DNA of 47,538 nucleotides from Syntrophomonadaceae bacterium (GTDB taxonomy: Bacteria; Bacillota; Syntrophomonadia; Syntrophomonadales; Syntrophomonadaceae): positions 1 to 47,538 of the forward strand of contig JAAYCQ010000220.1 in assembly GCA_012729715.1 (NCBI GenBank), written 5' to 3'. The position numbers and the translations under genes were made by a program. Shown one piece after another: positions 17,883 to 26,739 of the stretch (its first letter is position 1; every line of letters starts with the position of its first letter). Below the pieces are notes generated by a model that saw nothing but the letters and a program-made list of their open reading frames with translations, was not told the DNA's origin and did not search any database.

Positions 17883-19220
17883 TTACCCTATCTTATTAGT
17901 CTTGGTCCAAATATTCATCCTTTGGGCTTCTTTAATTAATTCATCACGAAAATCCGGATGAGCTATGGAAATTAACTCTTCCGCTCTCCACCAGGTAGGT
18001 TTCGCTCTCAAGCGTACCGCACCATATTCAGTTACAATATAATCTACCATTTGACGGCATATAGTAGTAATTGAAGAAGGCGCAAATGTTGGAACAATGC
18101 GGGATTTCAAATTTCCGTCCTTATCTGTATAAGTTGAAGCTAAGCAAATGAAACTCTTGCCATTTCTGGACCACTGAGCTCCCATAACAAAGTCCCACAT
18201 ACCACCATTACCCGAAATTTGGACGGTATCGCTGCTTTCACCGTTTACCTGGGAATAGAGGTCAACTTCCACTGCATTGACTATAGAAATGAAGTTATCC
18301 AACCCAGATATAACCCGAGGATCATTGGTATAGTTAACCGGATAGGAGGCACAGTAGGGATTGTTATCCATAAAATCATACATACGCTGGCTACCGATGG
18401 CAAAAGTAAAAGCTACCCGGCCCCGGTCAAAATTTTTAGCCATACCGTTCATGCGACCGGCCTCAATCATATCCACATAGGCATCAACAAACATCTCCGT
18501 ATGTCCACCCAGGTTTTTTAAATCCGATTCGGCAATAGCTGTACCAACTGCACCGGGCATACCGCCAATACCAAGCTGTATGCAGCAGCCATCATGGATA
18601 AACTCCATTAAATGGTTGGCAATGGCCTTATCAATTTCGGTAGGTTTAATTCCGGGCAGGTCAGGCAGTTTCTGATCATCCGGGGCTTCTACGATATAAT
18701 CTACCATACTAATATGAACTGACTCTTCAGCTCCTCCCAGACAAAGGGGTTGGTTCTTATTTACTTCAACTATTACTGTGTCAGCTACCTGCATGTTGGC
18801 CAGAGTCTCTGAATTCTGAGGCCCCAGATTAAAATACCCATGTTTATCCATGGGGGTAACCTGAGCTATGGCCACCTGGCGGTCAGGAGCAATTCCTTCA
18901 CGGTAAAGCTTGCAGGCATCATGGTACAAAATGGGGACGTAATTACATAATCCATAAGATTGTAGTATTCGGGATACTTTACTGAATTGCCAGTCATTGT
19001 AGATAAAACTGCCCTTTACTTTTGCAACTTCTGGTACTGGTGGCACGGTAACCGCGCAGTAAACCTGAACATCTTTCAGTTCAGTCCTTTTCGCCAGGGC
19101 CTGATCACAGACTACCGGCTTACCGCAAAAGAAACCGTAATCCACAATGTCTCCTGATTTGACCACCTTTACTGCTTCTTCTGCACTGACTAGTTTACGT
19201 TTGTACTCTTCTGCATACAT
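17883..19220 (-). CDS. Acetyl-CoA hydrolase/transferase family CoA-transferase
   Basis: 445 aa, the length of 4-hydroxybutyrate or butyrate:acetate CoA-transferases (Cat1/AbfT family). It shows the order [63 protein letters not shown] (Glu equal to the catalytic Glu of the 4-hydroxybutyrate enzyme) and [30 protein letters not shown]. The reaction exchanges CoA between an acyl-CoA and acetate through a glutamyl-CoA intermediate, activating fatty acids without ATP cost. Adjacent to a CaiB-type transferase but separated by 225 bases. A second family member is at 42556. The acyl preference cannot be read. Confidence 0.9.
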   Translation of the reverse strand: MYAEEYKRKLVSAEEAVKVVKSGDIVDYGFFCGKPVVCDQALAKRTELKDVQVYCAVTVPPVPEVAKVKGSFIYNDWQFSKVSRILQSYGLCNYVPILYHDACKLYREGIAPDRQVAIAQVTPMDKHGYFNLGPQNSETLANMQVADTVIVEVNKNQPLCLGGAEESVHISMVDYIVEAPDDQKLPDLPGIKPTEIDKAIANHLMEFIHDGCCIQLGIGGMPGAVGTAIAESDLKNLGGHTEMFVDAYVDMIEAGRMNGMAKNFDRGRVAFTFAIGSQRMYDFMDNNPYCASYPVNYTNDPRVISGLDNFISIVNAVEVDLYSQVNGESSDTVQISGNGGMWDFVMGAQWSRNGKSFICLASTYTDKDGNLKSRIVPTFAPSSITTICRQMVDYIVTEYGAVRLRAKPTWWRAEELISIAHPDFRDELIKEAQRMNIWTKTNKIG

Positions 19221-19445
19221 AATCTAAACCCCCCTTAAAAATCTACCCCTGCCTTATAATCTATTAGCAGGGTATATATTCCCCTCGATATATATTATAA
19301 CTTAAATTACTTAATATGTATTTATAAATATTTATTTACTCGTAACCCCTAAACAGCCAATCCAGTAGAGGTCGTGTCTAACTGTTAATGTCACAAATAC
19401 CATTAAATGATAGGCGCTATTTATCGTACAAACCATAAAAATTTT

Positions 19446-20627
19446 TTATATAATTCCCTTATTTTTATAAGCCGTTATTTCTTGGTTACTATATCCTAAC
19501 AAGGATAAAATCTCGTTGTTATTCTCTCCCAGTTTGGGAAAACTGGTGTTGATTTCTTCCGGTCCATGGGAAAGTTTTATAGGTATTCCGGTTAAAGGGA
19601 AGTCTACACCGGATCCTCTAAAGTCTCTCATCCAGTGAATCATTTTCCGTTCCTGCATTTGGGGGTGGTTTGCAACTTCATCTACTTCCAGTACGGGAGT
19701 AAGCTGCACATCATGACCGGCAAAAAACTCCACCCACTCATCCCGGGTCCGGGTCAGGAAAACTTCTTGAACACCCTGGTATATTTCTTCCTGCCTTTCT
19801 ACATCCACCTGTATACTTACATATTCTCTCCTGTTTATCATTACACAGAATCCTTCCCAGGATCTCGCTTCTATTGCACCCAGGCTTAGATACTTATCAT
19901 CTTTAGTCCGGTAAATGTTGTAATAGGCATAATTTCCAGGCATAGCTTTATCCCCGTGTTGTGGAAGCTGACCGGTACCCACCCACTGAGCCAGAGCTTC
20001 AACCATAAAGGTTAATGCACCATCTGCCATGGCTACTTCACAAAGCTGTCCCTGACCCGTTTTTTCCCGTTGGTATAGGGCCAGCATTATTCCCAGGGCA
20101 GCATACAAACCTCCTCCGGCCAGGGCTGCTACTGAAATAGGAGAAAGTTGGGGCATATTATCTTTATCCCGGATAAGGCTCAACATACCTGACATACTGC
20201 GGAAATTTAAGTCATGGCCGCTCAGGTCTCGCATAGGGCCGGTTATTCCATAAGCACTCAAGCTGCAGTAAATAATACCCGGGTTAATGTTCTTTAGTAC
20301 CTCATACCCTAATCCCAAACGTTCCATTACCCCGGGCCGAAACTGATCAATTACCACGTCACTTACCTTAACTAATTTTTTAAATATATCTTTGCCTTCC
20401 TGCGGACGCAGGTTAAGGGTAATGCTCTTCTTGCTTCGATTCACCATATAAAATTGGGTACCTGCTCCTTCCAGGAGAGGTGGGTAGTAACGTAATATAT
20501 CACCACCTGTAGTATTTTCCACCTTTATTATCTCCGCCCCAAAATCAGCCAGCTGCTGGGAGCAAAAGCCTCCAGTTATTCCTCGGGATAAGTCTAGAAT
20601 TCTAATTCCTTGTAATGGCAGCGGCAT
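19446..20627 (-). CDS. Class III CoA-transferase (CaiB/BaiF family)
   Basis: 393 aa. The N-terminal motif ILDLSRGITGGFCSQQLADFGAEIIKVE is the CoA-binding start of the family; SKKSITLNLRPQEGKDIFKKLV and YCSLSAYGITGP follow, with GHDLNFRSMSGMLSL containing the conserved Asp (nucleophile in the Formyl-CoA transferase type). Class III enzymes move CoA between organic acids through an aspartyl-CoA intermediate, used for carnitine, bile acid, phenyllactate or benzylsuccinate derivatives. The substrate is unknown here. It ends 225 bases before the class I-type transferase with no operon signature. The upstream 300 bases hold palindromes. Confidence 0.92.
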   Translation of the reverse strand: MPLPLQGIRILDLSRGITGGFCSQQLADFGAEIIKVENTTGGDILRYYPPLLEGAGTQFYMVNRSKKSITLNLRPQEGKDIFKKLVKVSDVVIDQFRPGVMERLGLGYEVLKNINPGIIYCSLSAYGITGPMRDLSGHDLNFRSMSGMLSLIRDKDNMPQLSPISVAALAGGGLYAALGIMLALYQREKTGQGQLCEVAMADGALTFMVEALAQWVGTGQLPQHGDKAMPGNYAYYNIYRTKDDKYLSLGAIEARSWEGFCVMINRREYVSIQVDVERQEEIYQGVQEVFLTRTRDEWVEFFAGHDVQLTPVLEVDEVANHPQMQERKMIHWMRDFRGSGVDFPLTGIPIKLSHGPEEINTSFPKLGENNNEILSLLGYSNQEITAYKNKGII

Positions 20628-20956
20628 AATATCTCCCCCTCTTTTTAGTAGTTTTACAATACTTCGCCAATTCAGGCTTAAAACCTGCCTTACTAGTTTG
20701 CGGGCATTAAATCACCTAATTTGGAAATAATTTATATAGCCTGGTGTAAAAACAGACACGGAATACGCATGCTTTTTTAAGTGAGGGGCGAGGAATGAGG
20801 GGTGAGGGTTTGTAGGGGCAGACCCATGTGTCTGCCCGGCCTAGCAGAAAACCCAGGGTTGTACGGGCGGGAAAGGTAAACAGCCGTTTCCTCTATCTGC
20901 CCGGCCAGCAGAAAATCCAGGGTTGTGATCAGGATTATTAAAGAAGGGATCGTAAT
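20628..20956. other. Non-coding repeat region
   Basis: 329 bases between divergent genes. It holds a G-rich GTGAGGGGCGAGG type tract (20781-20810), a TGTAGGG-family palindrome (20811-20839) and two near-identical copies of a 31-32-base unit (20831-20862 and 20896-20926). No coding signal was found. Confidence 0.7.
20811..20926. repeat. TGTAGGG-family palindrome with repeated downstream unit
   Basis: TGTAGGGGCAGACCCATGTG (20811-20830) and TCTGCCCGGCC form the palindrome. The unit TCTGCCCGGCC(T)AGCAGAAAA.CCAGGGTTGT (20831-20862) recurs at 20896-20926, a 65-base period. The second copy has lost the TGTAGGG half. Confidence 0.75.
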
Positions 20957-23656
20957 ATGTTAGGGCAGATATATAGATTTATTATAGTAGGACTGTTAAA
21001 TACCGCCATTGATTTTATCGTGTTTAATCTACTTATTTCCTTAAGTGGCGTTAGAACCGGCCCAGGTTTGCTATTTATAAATGCAACGGCCGTTTTTGTG
21101 GCTATAGTTAACAGCTACATTTTGAATCGTACCTGGACCTTTAAATCCAGTGACCCTAATTACACGGCTCAGCTACCCAGGTTTCTTATCGCTTCCCTGA
21201 CCGGAATGTTTATTAATACCGTAACCGTGGGGCTTCTTTCCCTAATGTTGCTCCCTGGTACGGCGCCCTCCTACCTGGTACTTAATGCAATTAAGTTATT
21301 TGCTTCCATCCTATCAGTAAGCTGGAATTTTATCAGCTACCGCTACTGGGTATTTAAAAAAGAAAAACCAGCAGTAGAATTCCCCCCTTACCAGCCTGGT
21401 CTTATTAGTATTATTATTCCGGCTTATAACGAGGCTCTTCGCCTTCCGGAACGCTTGCAAGACCTGGCCTCAACCCTGCCGCTTTCGTATCCCGTGGAAA
21501 TAATAGTAGTTGATGACGGCAGCAACGATGAAACCGTTACCGTTACCCGACTTATATCTAAAACCTTCCCCCAGATTTCCTGCATTTCCTATGCGCGTAA
21601 CCAGGGTAAAGGGAAAGCGGTACGTACCGGCATGCTGGCCGCCCGGGGGGAGTTTATAATTTTTAGTGATGCTGATAATACCTTTACTCCCCAGCACATC
21701 AAATCTCTAATAGCTCAATTAAAAGCAGGAAACAAGGTCGCCATTGCCTGTCGTAATAGTACAAATGGTGAGCGCATTCAAGGTGAATCATGGCAAAGGC
21801 GTCTGATGGGTAAATGCTTTAACCAGCTGGTACAGGCTATCCTGCTTCCGGGTATAAAGGATAGCCAGTGCGGTCTTAAAGGGTTTCATTATCAAGCCGC
21901 CCGGGAAATTTTTTGCCGTCAGCGCCTTAATGGTTTTGCTTTTGATGTAGAAGTATTGACCCTGGCCCGAGCTCTGGGTTACGAAATAGCTGAACTGGAG
22001 GTTAAAGCAATTGATTGCAACGGCAGTAGGGTTAACCCGCTCCTGGCTCCGGCCCAAATGCTAGTAGACCTCTTTCGGGTAAGAAGAGCAATATTTTTTA
22101 ATGCTTATGCACTCCCCGGCGGTAACCAACGTATATTCCGAAGCGGACTCCTGCTCGGGGTTTTTATTGCTGCACTGGGATTGCGCCTGCCCTGGTTATG
22201 GGAAATACCGCGCTTTATAGATGAACTCAAGGAAGTAAGCCTGGCTTATATGATATATTCAGGGGAGTTTTTACCCCTGCATAATGCCGCTCAGGACATA
22301 GGTGCCATGCATAATTATATCCTGGCAGGTCTTTTTAAGATTTTGGGACCTAACATTTACCTGCCCCGTTTTTATGTGGTGGTAACTGCAGCCCTTACAG
22401 TTCCCCTGATTTATCAACTGGGCACCCGGCTTTATGGGCGGCGGGCAGGGTTGCTGGCTGCAGCTTTACTGCTCTTTAACGGTATGCACATCCTGGTGAC
22501 TCACATGGCCTGGTCTAATTGTACTACTCCTTTCTTTTTTACCCTGGCCCTGATAGCTACCTTAAATGCTGAAGAGAAAAAAAGTGGGCCCTGGTTAGTT
22601 TTAGCTGCCCTGCTCTGGGCAGCTACTCTCCAGACCCACTCTTCCGCCATTATCTACGTTCTGGCTGCTGCTATTTACCTTATACGACCATCTTTTCGCC
22701 GGCAAATCGGGATAAAACTGCCTTGGTATCTTACTTCTTTTCTGGGATTGCTGGGTGGTTATGCTAATATGATATATTTTAATATTATTTCCCGCGGTGG
22801 GAGCCTGCGCTGGCTTAGCCACAAATCTTACGCCTTGGAGCAAGAACCCGGGTTAATCTCTTACCTGAAGAACCTGCATAATATGCTGGTGGAACTTTTG
22901 CGCGCTTTAAGTTCTACTTATAGCAGCCATGACCACCTGCTGCAATACCTGACCCATCCACTATTTAGTCTGAGTCTATTGCTGTTACTGGTAGGAATTG
23001 TTCTGGCATGGAGGCAAAAAAGGGCCTCCTTGCCTTTATGGATGATAACTGCCGGGTTTTTAATCATACCGATATTAAATGAACGCTACAGTTTTTTCCT
23101 GGCCACCCGCTATATCATGCCGGTATTTATTTGTAGCCTCCTAATTGCGGCTGCCGGGGCAGTATATGTTTACGAGCAGATTTATATCCGCATCGGAAGC
23201 AGGAAACCTTTCCAGGCTGTAGCCGTAGCTACCGCCGCATTACTGGTATGCCTTCAGTTTGTTCCTTATTATAATTACTGCCGCAGCAAAGAAGTTACCA
23301 ATGAGTCTAACCGCCTGGCCCTTGAAGTAATGACCCTTACCCAACAGCTTGCTTCGCAAGGCGATACATTGGTATTGCTGGACCAGAGATTACCACTGGA
23401 AAACCAACCTTTACCCTACCTGTTAACTATGGGTCAGCAGCCTTACCAGGAAAGTAATTTTGATTCGTGGCCTAATTTTGTGGATGGAAACGGGAGATTT
23501 ATAGCGGTACTTAGTGATGAGAGCTATAAAAAGTTATCCTCCTTTATAAAAGGGGGTCGGGTAAGTTCATTTACCTGCTCGGTTACCTTACCCCAACCCA
23601 GCCAAGAAGAGCGGAAAGTACATGTGGTGGAATGGCAATCCTCGGGTACGAATTAA
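20957..23656 (+). CDS. Membrane glycosyltransferase fusion: GtrA + GT2 (DPM-like) + ArnT/PMT-type GT-C
   Basis: 899 aa in three parts. Residues 1-135 are a GtrA-like flippase-associated domain with four membrane helices (RFIIVGLLNTAIDFIVFNLL). Residues about 150-385 are a GT2 polyprenyl-phosphate glycosyltransferase with ISIIIPAYNEALRLP, VDDGSNDETV, a DxD-type SDADNTF and DSQCGLKGF. From about 395, a multi-spanning GT-C domain with LRLPWLWEIPRFIDELKEVS (acidic loop residues), like ArnT/PMT enzymes. The first parts would load undecaprenyl phosphate with a sugar and flip it, and the last use it outside. These normally sit in three proteins. The acceptor, probably a wall polymer or surface protein, is unknown. 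AAGGG precedes the ATG. Confidence 0.88.
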   Translation: MLGQIYRFIIVGLLNTAIDFIVFNLLISLSGVRTGPGLLFINATAVFVAIVNSYILNRTWTFKSSDPNYTAQLPRFLIASLTGMFINTVTVGLLSLMLLPGTAPSYLVLNAIKLFASILSVSWNFISYRYWVFKKEKPAVEFPPYQPGLISIIIPAYNEALRLPERLQDLASTLPLSYPVEIIVVDDGSNDETVTVTRLISKTFPQISCISYARNQGKGKAVRTGMLAARGEFIIFSDADNTFTPQHIKSLIAQLKAGNKVAIACRNSTNGERIQGESWQRRLMGKCFNQLVQAILLPGIKDSQCGLKGFHYQAAREIFCRQRLNGFAFDVEVLTLARALGYEIAELEVKAIDCNGSRVNPLLAPAQMLVDLFRVRRAIFFNAYALPGGNQRIFRSGLLLGVFIAALGLRLPWLWEIPRFIDELKEVSLAYMIYSGEFLPLHNAAQDIGAMHNYILAGLFKILGPNIYLPRFYVVVTAALTVPLIYQLGTRLYGRRAGLLAAALLLFNGMHILVTHMAWSNCTTPFFFTLALIATLNAEEKKSGPWLVLAALLWAATLQTHSSAIIYVLAAAIYLIRPSFRRQIGIKLPWYLTSFLGLLGGYANMIYFNIISRGGSLRWLSHKSYALEQEPGLISYLKNLHNMLVELLRALSSTYSSHDHLLQYLTHPLFSLSLLLLLVGIVLAWRQKRASLPLWMITAGFLIIPILNERYSFFLATRYIMPVFICSLLIAAAGAVYVYEQIYIRIGSRKPFQAVAVATAALLVCLQFVPYYNYCRSKEVTNESNRLALEVMTLTQQLASQGDTLVLLDQRLPLENQPLPYLLTMGQQPYQESNFDSWPNFVDGNGRFIAVLSDESYKKLSSFIKGGRVSSFTCSVTLPQPSQEERKVHVVEWQSSGTN

Positions 23657-23662
23657 TTTTAA

Positions 23663-24526
23663 CTACTCGCTAAGGATTTCTACACCACCTTCTGTTACCC
23701 GCACAGTATGTTCCCACTGAGCGGAAAGGGAACCGTCCGCGGTAACTGCCGTCCAATTATCATCCAGTACTCGGCATTTATACGTCCCAGTATTAATCAT
23801 AGGTTCAATGGTGAAAACCATATTGGGGATTAGTATCATACCACTATCCTTTTCCCCGTAATGCTGAACAAAAGGCTCTTCATGAAACTCTACTCCTACC
23901 CCGTGTCCGCCAAAATCCTGCACTACTGAATAACCGTACTTGCGTACGTGTTGTTCTATGGTATAGCCGATATCACCTACCCGGTTAAAAGGGCGTACCT
24001 GTTCAATCCCAAGATACATACATTCCCGGGCTACCTGCACCAACTCCCGGGCCTGGGCGGACGGTTCACCGATAAGGTACATACGACTGGTATCGCCATA
24101 GTAACCATCAAGAATACAGGTAACATCTACATTTAAAATGTCCCCGTCTACCAGTACCCGCTGTTCAGGTATACCATGACATATAACTTCATTAATAGAG
24201 GTGCAAACACTCTTGGGGTAACCGTTATAGTGCAAAGGCGCCGGATAAGCCCCGTGGGCCATAGTATATTCGTGTACCCAGGTGTTTATAGCTTCGGTAG
24301 TTAAGCCCGGGGCAATTACATCCTCCAGTCCATCTAGGATTTCCCGGCTTAACTGGCAGGCCCGGCGTATTCCCGCGATTTGCTCTTCAGTTTTAATAAT
24401 ACTGCGGGGCGGAATTATATAACCCTTTTTCTCTAATTCCTCCAAACGTAAATCCATTTCCAAATGACATTTCTTATATTTCCTGCCGCTACCACACCAG
24501 CAGGCATCGTTACGAGATAGTTTCAA
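23663..24526 (-). CDS. map: Type I methionine aminopeptidase with N-terminal SEC-C motif
   Basis: 287 aa. The N terminus is a SEC-C zinc motif (CWCGSGRKYKKCH at about 9-21), which can tie the enzyme to the ribosome or SecA-like partners. The peptidase domain shows the metal ligands: NVDVTCILDGYYGDTS (two Asp), GHGVGVEFHEEP (His), MVFTIEPMIN (Glu) and AQWEHTVRVT (Glu). It removes N-terminal Met from new proteins with divalent metal ions. Six bases separate its end from the convergent glycosyltransferase fusion; it lies 23 bases downstream of the SDR gene, so they share a message. Confidence 0.95.
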   Translation of the reverse strand: MKLSRNDACWCGSGRKYKKCHLEMDLRLEELEKKGYIIPPRSIIKTEEQIAGIRRACQLSREILDGLEDVIAPGLTTEAINTWVHEYTMAHGAYPAPLHYNGYPKSVCTSINEVICHGIPEQRVLVDGDILNVDVTCILDGYYGDTSRMYLIGEPSAQARELVQVARECMYLGIEQVRPFNRVGDIGYTIEQHVRKYGYSVVQDFGGHGVGVEFHEEPFVQHYGEKDSGMILIPNMVFTIEPMINTGTYKCRVLDDNWTAVTADGSLSAQWEHTVRVTEGGVEILSE

Positions 24527-24549
24527 ATCAATACATCTCCTAAAGTTTG

Positions 24550-25314
24550 TTACACTTTCCAGCCACCATCTATACCGAGAACCTGACCATTAATATAGGA
24601 TGCAGCCGGAGATAGTAGAAACAAGCAAGCAGATGCCACATCGTCAGGACTGGCCAGGCGTCCTAGAGGTATCTCTACGCTTAACATCGCCCGCTCATCA
24701 TTATCTAATTCTTGTAAGAGCATATCAGTTTCCACCGGCCCAGGTGCAATTACGTTCACAGTAATTCCTGAGGGTCCCATTTCCATAGCTAAAGACCTGC
24801 TAAGAGCAATAAGCCCCCCCTTGGAAGCAGCATAGACCGTTTCACAGGAAGCCCCCCGCAAGCCCCATATGGAAGCGATATTAACAATACGACCAAATCG
24901 AGTCCTAATCATAGCCGGCAAGGCACTGCGACAACATAAAAAAGCTCCTTTTAGGTTAATATCCATTACCTGATGCCATTCTTCTTCACTAGTTTCAGTA
25001 AATAATCGCTTTAGAGAAATACCAGCATTGTTTACCAGCAGGTCAACACTTCCCCATTTATCCTCAATCCGGGCAAACATCGCCTCAACCTCCCGGCCCT
25101 GGCTGATATCAGCCTGCACTGCCATTACCTGGCACCCCTGCTCAGTTAATTCTTCCACCAGCTGCATAGCTTGCTGCTGGGAAGAATGATAATTAATCAC
25201 CGTACGGGCACCGGCAACAGCTACGGTCCGGGCAATTTGAGCACCAATTCCTCGGCTCGATCCGGTTACCAGGCAAATATGCCCTCTTAGATGATGGTTA
25301 TATTCTGCTGGCAA
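24550..25314 (-). CDS. Short-chain dehydrogenase/reductase, FabG-like 3-oxoacyl reductase family
   Basis: 254 aa. The classical SDR features are visible: NAD(P)-binding VTGSSRGIGAQIA near residue 15, LLVNNAGIS near 90, the catalytic Ser in VNIASIWGLRG, YAASK (Tyr-Lys pair) near 160, then GITVNVIAPGPVETDM and the C-terminal NGQVLGIDGGW. A typical FabG reduces 3-oxoacyl-ACP or 3-oxoacyl-CoA, but the family is broad. It begins the operon SDR-map. The start follows GGAGG at a usable distance. Confidence 0.88.
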   Translation of the reverse strand: MPAEYNHHLRGHICLVTGSSRGIGAQIARTVAVAGARTVINYHSSQQQAMQLVEELTEQGCQVMAVQADISQGREVEAMFARIEDKWGSVDLLVNNAGISLKRLFTETSEEEWHQVMDINLKGAFLCCRSALPAMIRTRFGRIVNIASIWGLRGASCETVYAASKGGLIALSRSLAMEMGPSGITVNVIAPGPVETDMLLQELDNDERAMLSVEIPLGRLASPDDVASACLFLLSPAASYINGQVLGIDGGWKV

Positions 25315-25420
25315 ATACTATTCCTCCTTGTAGTAAGTGCTATTAGCAGTGATCTTGAGTTCCTGGAAACTAATTTATACTATAACATAATGAACTTCCA
25401 TTTCCACTTTAGGCACACAT

Positions 25421-25460
25421 AAAAAGGCCTTTTACAAGCAAGAGCTCATAAAAGGCCTTT
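25421..25460 (-). terminator. Terminator of the small RNA
   Basis: AAAGGCCTTTTA (25423-25434) pairs with TAAAAGGCCTTT (25449-25460), a 12-base stem with a 14-base loop, followed on the minus strand by a T run. Confidence 0.85.
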
Positions 25461-25661
25461 ATCACTAAGGTAAGGTGGCGGAGAATAACCCAAGGTAACT
25501 GGCATAAACCCCATCCATTTAAGAGTTTTCTTAAAGAACCACCTGGTTAACCACAAAATTCAAAAGGAATATTAATCGTTAGAAACAATCGTTAAACCTG
25601 AAACCTCAACCCAATGACCTCTGACCCTAAGACTAACTATGCTTAAGTTCTCCGCCACCGT
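25461..25661 (-). ncRNA. ssrS: 6S-like small RNA candidate
   Basis: A stretch without coding sense has its own promoter, a closing stem and a terminator. GGTGGCGGAGAA on the minus strand (25659-25648) pairs with TTCTCCGCCACC (25485-25474) across about 187 bases, the size and closed-rod form of 6S RNA, which binds sigma-A RNA polymerase. Inside, a small hairpin UUUAAG/CUUAAA lies in the 3' half of the strand, where Firmicute 6S RNAs often carry one. I could not fold the central bubble or compare with known sequences, so 6S is the favoured call only; another structured regulatory RNA remains possible. It is transcribed apart from the flanking genes. Confidence 0.55.
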
Positions 25662-25668
25662 TAATTTT

Positions 25669-25697
25669 ATTATATGTGCTTTCACCAAAAAATACAA
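25669..25697 (-). promoter_or_regulatory. Promoter of the 6S-like RNA
   Basis: On the minus strand, -35 TTGTAT (25692-25697), 17 bases, then a perfect -10 TATAAT (25669-25674). The predicted +1 is at about 25661, which begins the transcript just before the closing stem. Confidence 0.8.
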
Positions 25698-25738
25698 TAC
25701 ATCCGAAGGATATTAATTATAGGTATTTTCAACCATTC

Positions 25739-26248
25739 TTAATGGTGTGTTCCTTCAACAACTTTTATACCCTTGAGCTCCAGGTTCTTCCTTATTTCTT
25801 CAATATGAGGGCAAGCTGGATAGGGGCCTTCCAACAACATACAGGAAGAAAGATGAACCACATCCAGTCCATATTTTTTTAAGTTATCAACCAGGCGGGA
25901 TATTCTTCTGCCCGGGCAACCCCCACAGGTGAAAAAGCCTACGATTTCAGCATCCGGGCCATAGTCTTTAAAATGTATTTTGCGCTGGTTGAAGGCCTTA
26001 AAACATGCCACTCCGGGGCAGACTTCAGAAACTGTTTCACACCGGACCACTGCTATCCGGGGTCCGCTTTTATCCGATTTTTTGCTTATAATACCCAGGT
26101 ACTTGTCCCGGCTATGTTGTACGTCTGCTGCCTCTATCTCAGTCCTGCCGTTATTGCTAACCTCATGCTCAACTGCCTTTTTGGCCATATCTCTAACAAA
26201 TTTCGGTACCCGGGCAAGTTCTTCCAGTGCCTCCTCGGTCCAGTGCAT
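25739..26248 (-). CDS. PCP_red plus CGGC domain protein
   Basis: 169 aa. Residues 1-55 ([19 protein letters not shown]..., [12 protein letters not shown]) match the small PCP_red domain first seen in light-independent protochlorophyllide reductase. The rest is a CGGC domain, with [36 protein letters not shown] and [21 protein letters not shown]. Several conserved cysteines suggest a metal or iron-sulfur centre. CGGC proteins are uncharacterised metal-binding proteins of anaerobes. The pairing with a PCP_red module is of interest because nitrogenase-like reductases also sit in this window, but the genes are 7 kb apart. It is followed downstream, on the same strand, by the small RNA. Confidence 0.85.
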   Translation of the reverse strand: MHWTEEALEELARVPKFVRDMAKKAVEHEVSNNGRTEIEAADVQHSRDKYLGIISKKSDKSGPRIAVVRCETVSEVCPGVACFKAFNQRKIHFKDYGPDAEIVGFFTCGGCPGRRISRLVDNLKKYGLDVVHLSSCMLLEGPYPACPHIEEIRKNLELKGIKVVEGTHH

Positions 26249-26280
26249 ATCTTTTTCCTCCCCTTGCTACTACGGTTTGC

Positions 26281-26309
26281 CCGGGCGAACACACGGGTTC
26301 GCCCCTACA
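26281..26309. repeat. TGTAGGG-family palindrome (CGAAC stem)
   Basis: CCGGGCGAAC (26281-26290) with GTTCGCCCC and the end CCCCTACA to 26309; identical in form to 14293-14321. It lies between the PCP_red-CGGC and cupin genes. Confidence 0.75.
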
Positions 26310-26335
26310 ATCTCTCCAGTCTCACGATTTTATTA

Positions 26336-26677
26336 TTAAGATTTAATCATAGTAAGCAGCATCTTAAACCGTTTTAAGGCATTCAAAGCATGAGGCTCGC
26401 CTGCCGGCATGATTATCATTTCCCCTGTCTGCAGAATATGCGGTTGTCCGGAAATAATGATTTCCGCCTCTCCATCGATAATAGATACCAGAGCATCAAA
26501 AGGTGCCGTATGTTCACTTAAACCCTGACCCTGATCGAAGGCAAACAGGGTTACGGTTCCGGTGGGGCGAGCTATCAAAGTTTTACTGACTACAGCATCC
26601 ACCTGGTAATCAATCATTTCTGCCATTTTCATCTTGGTCGTAGTAACAGAGCTTAAAACCTTAACATCCTTACTCAT
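26336..26677 (-). CDS. Cupin domain protein
   Basis: 113 aa with a single cupin barrel: GQGLSEHTAPFDALVSIIDGEAEIIISGQPHIL followed by GEMIIMPAGEPHALNA. The first motif has one histidine (H-T-A) and no GX5HXH pair; the second has the PxGxxH form. Metal binding is therefore uncertain. Small cupins of this kind often bind a ligand or act as isomerases. It precedes the PCP_red-CGGC gene on the minus strand, about 90 bases apart with a palindrome between. Confidence 0.85.
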   Translation of the reverse strand: MSKDVKVLSSVTTTKMKMAEMIDYQVDAVVSKTLIARPTGTVTLFAFDQGQGLSEHTAPFDALVSIIDGEAEIIISGQPHILQTGEMIIMPAGEPHALNALKRFKMLLTMIKS

Positions 26678-26739
26678 GATACCTCTCCTTCCAATACTAT
26701 CCTGGTACTTCTTTTATATTGGAAACATTCTATAACAAC

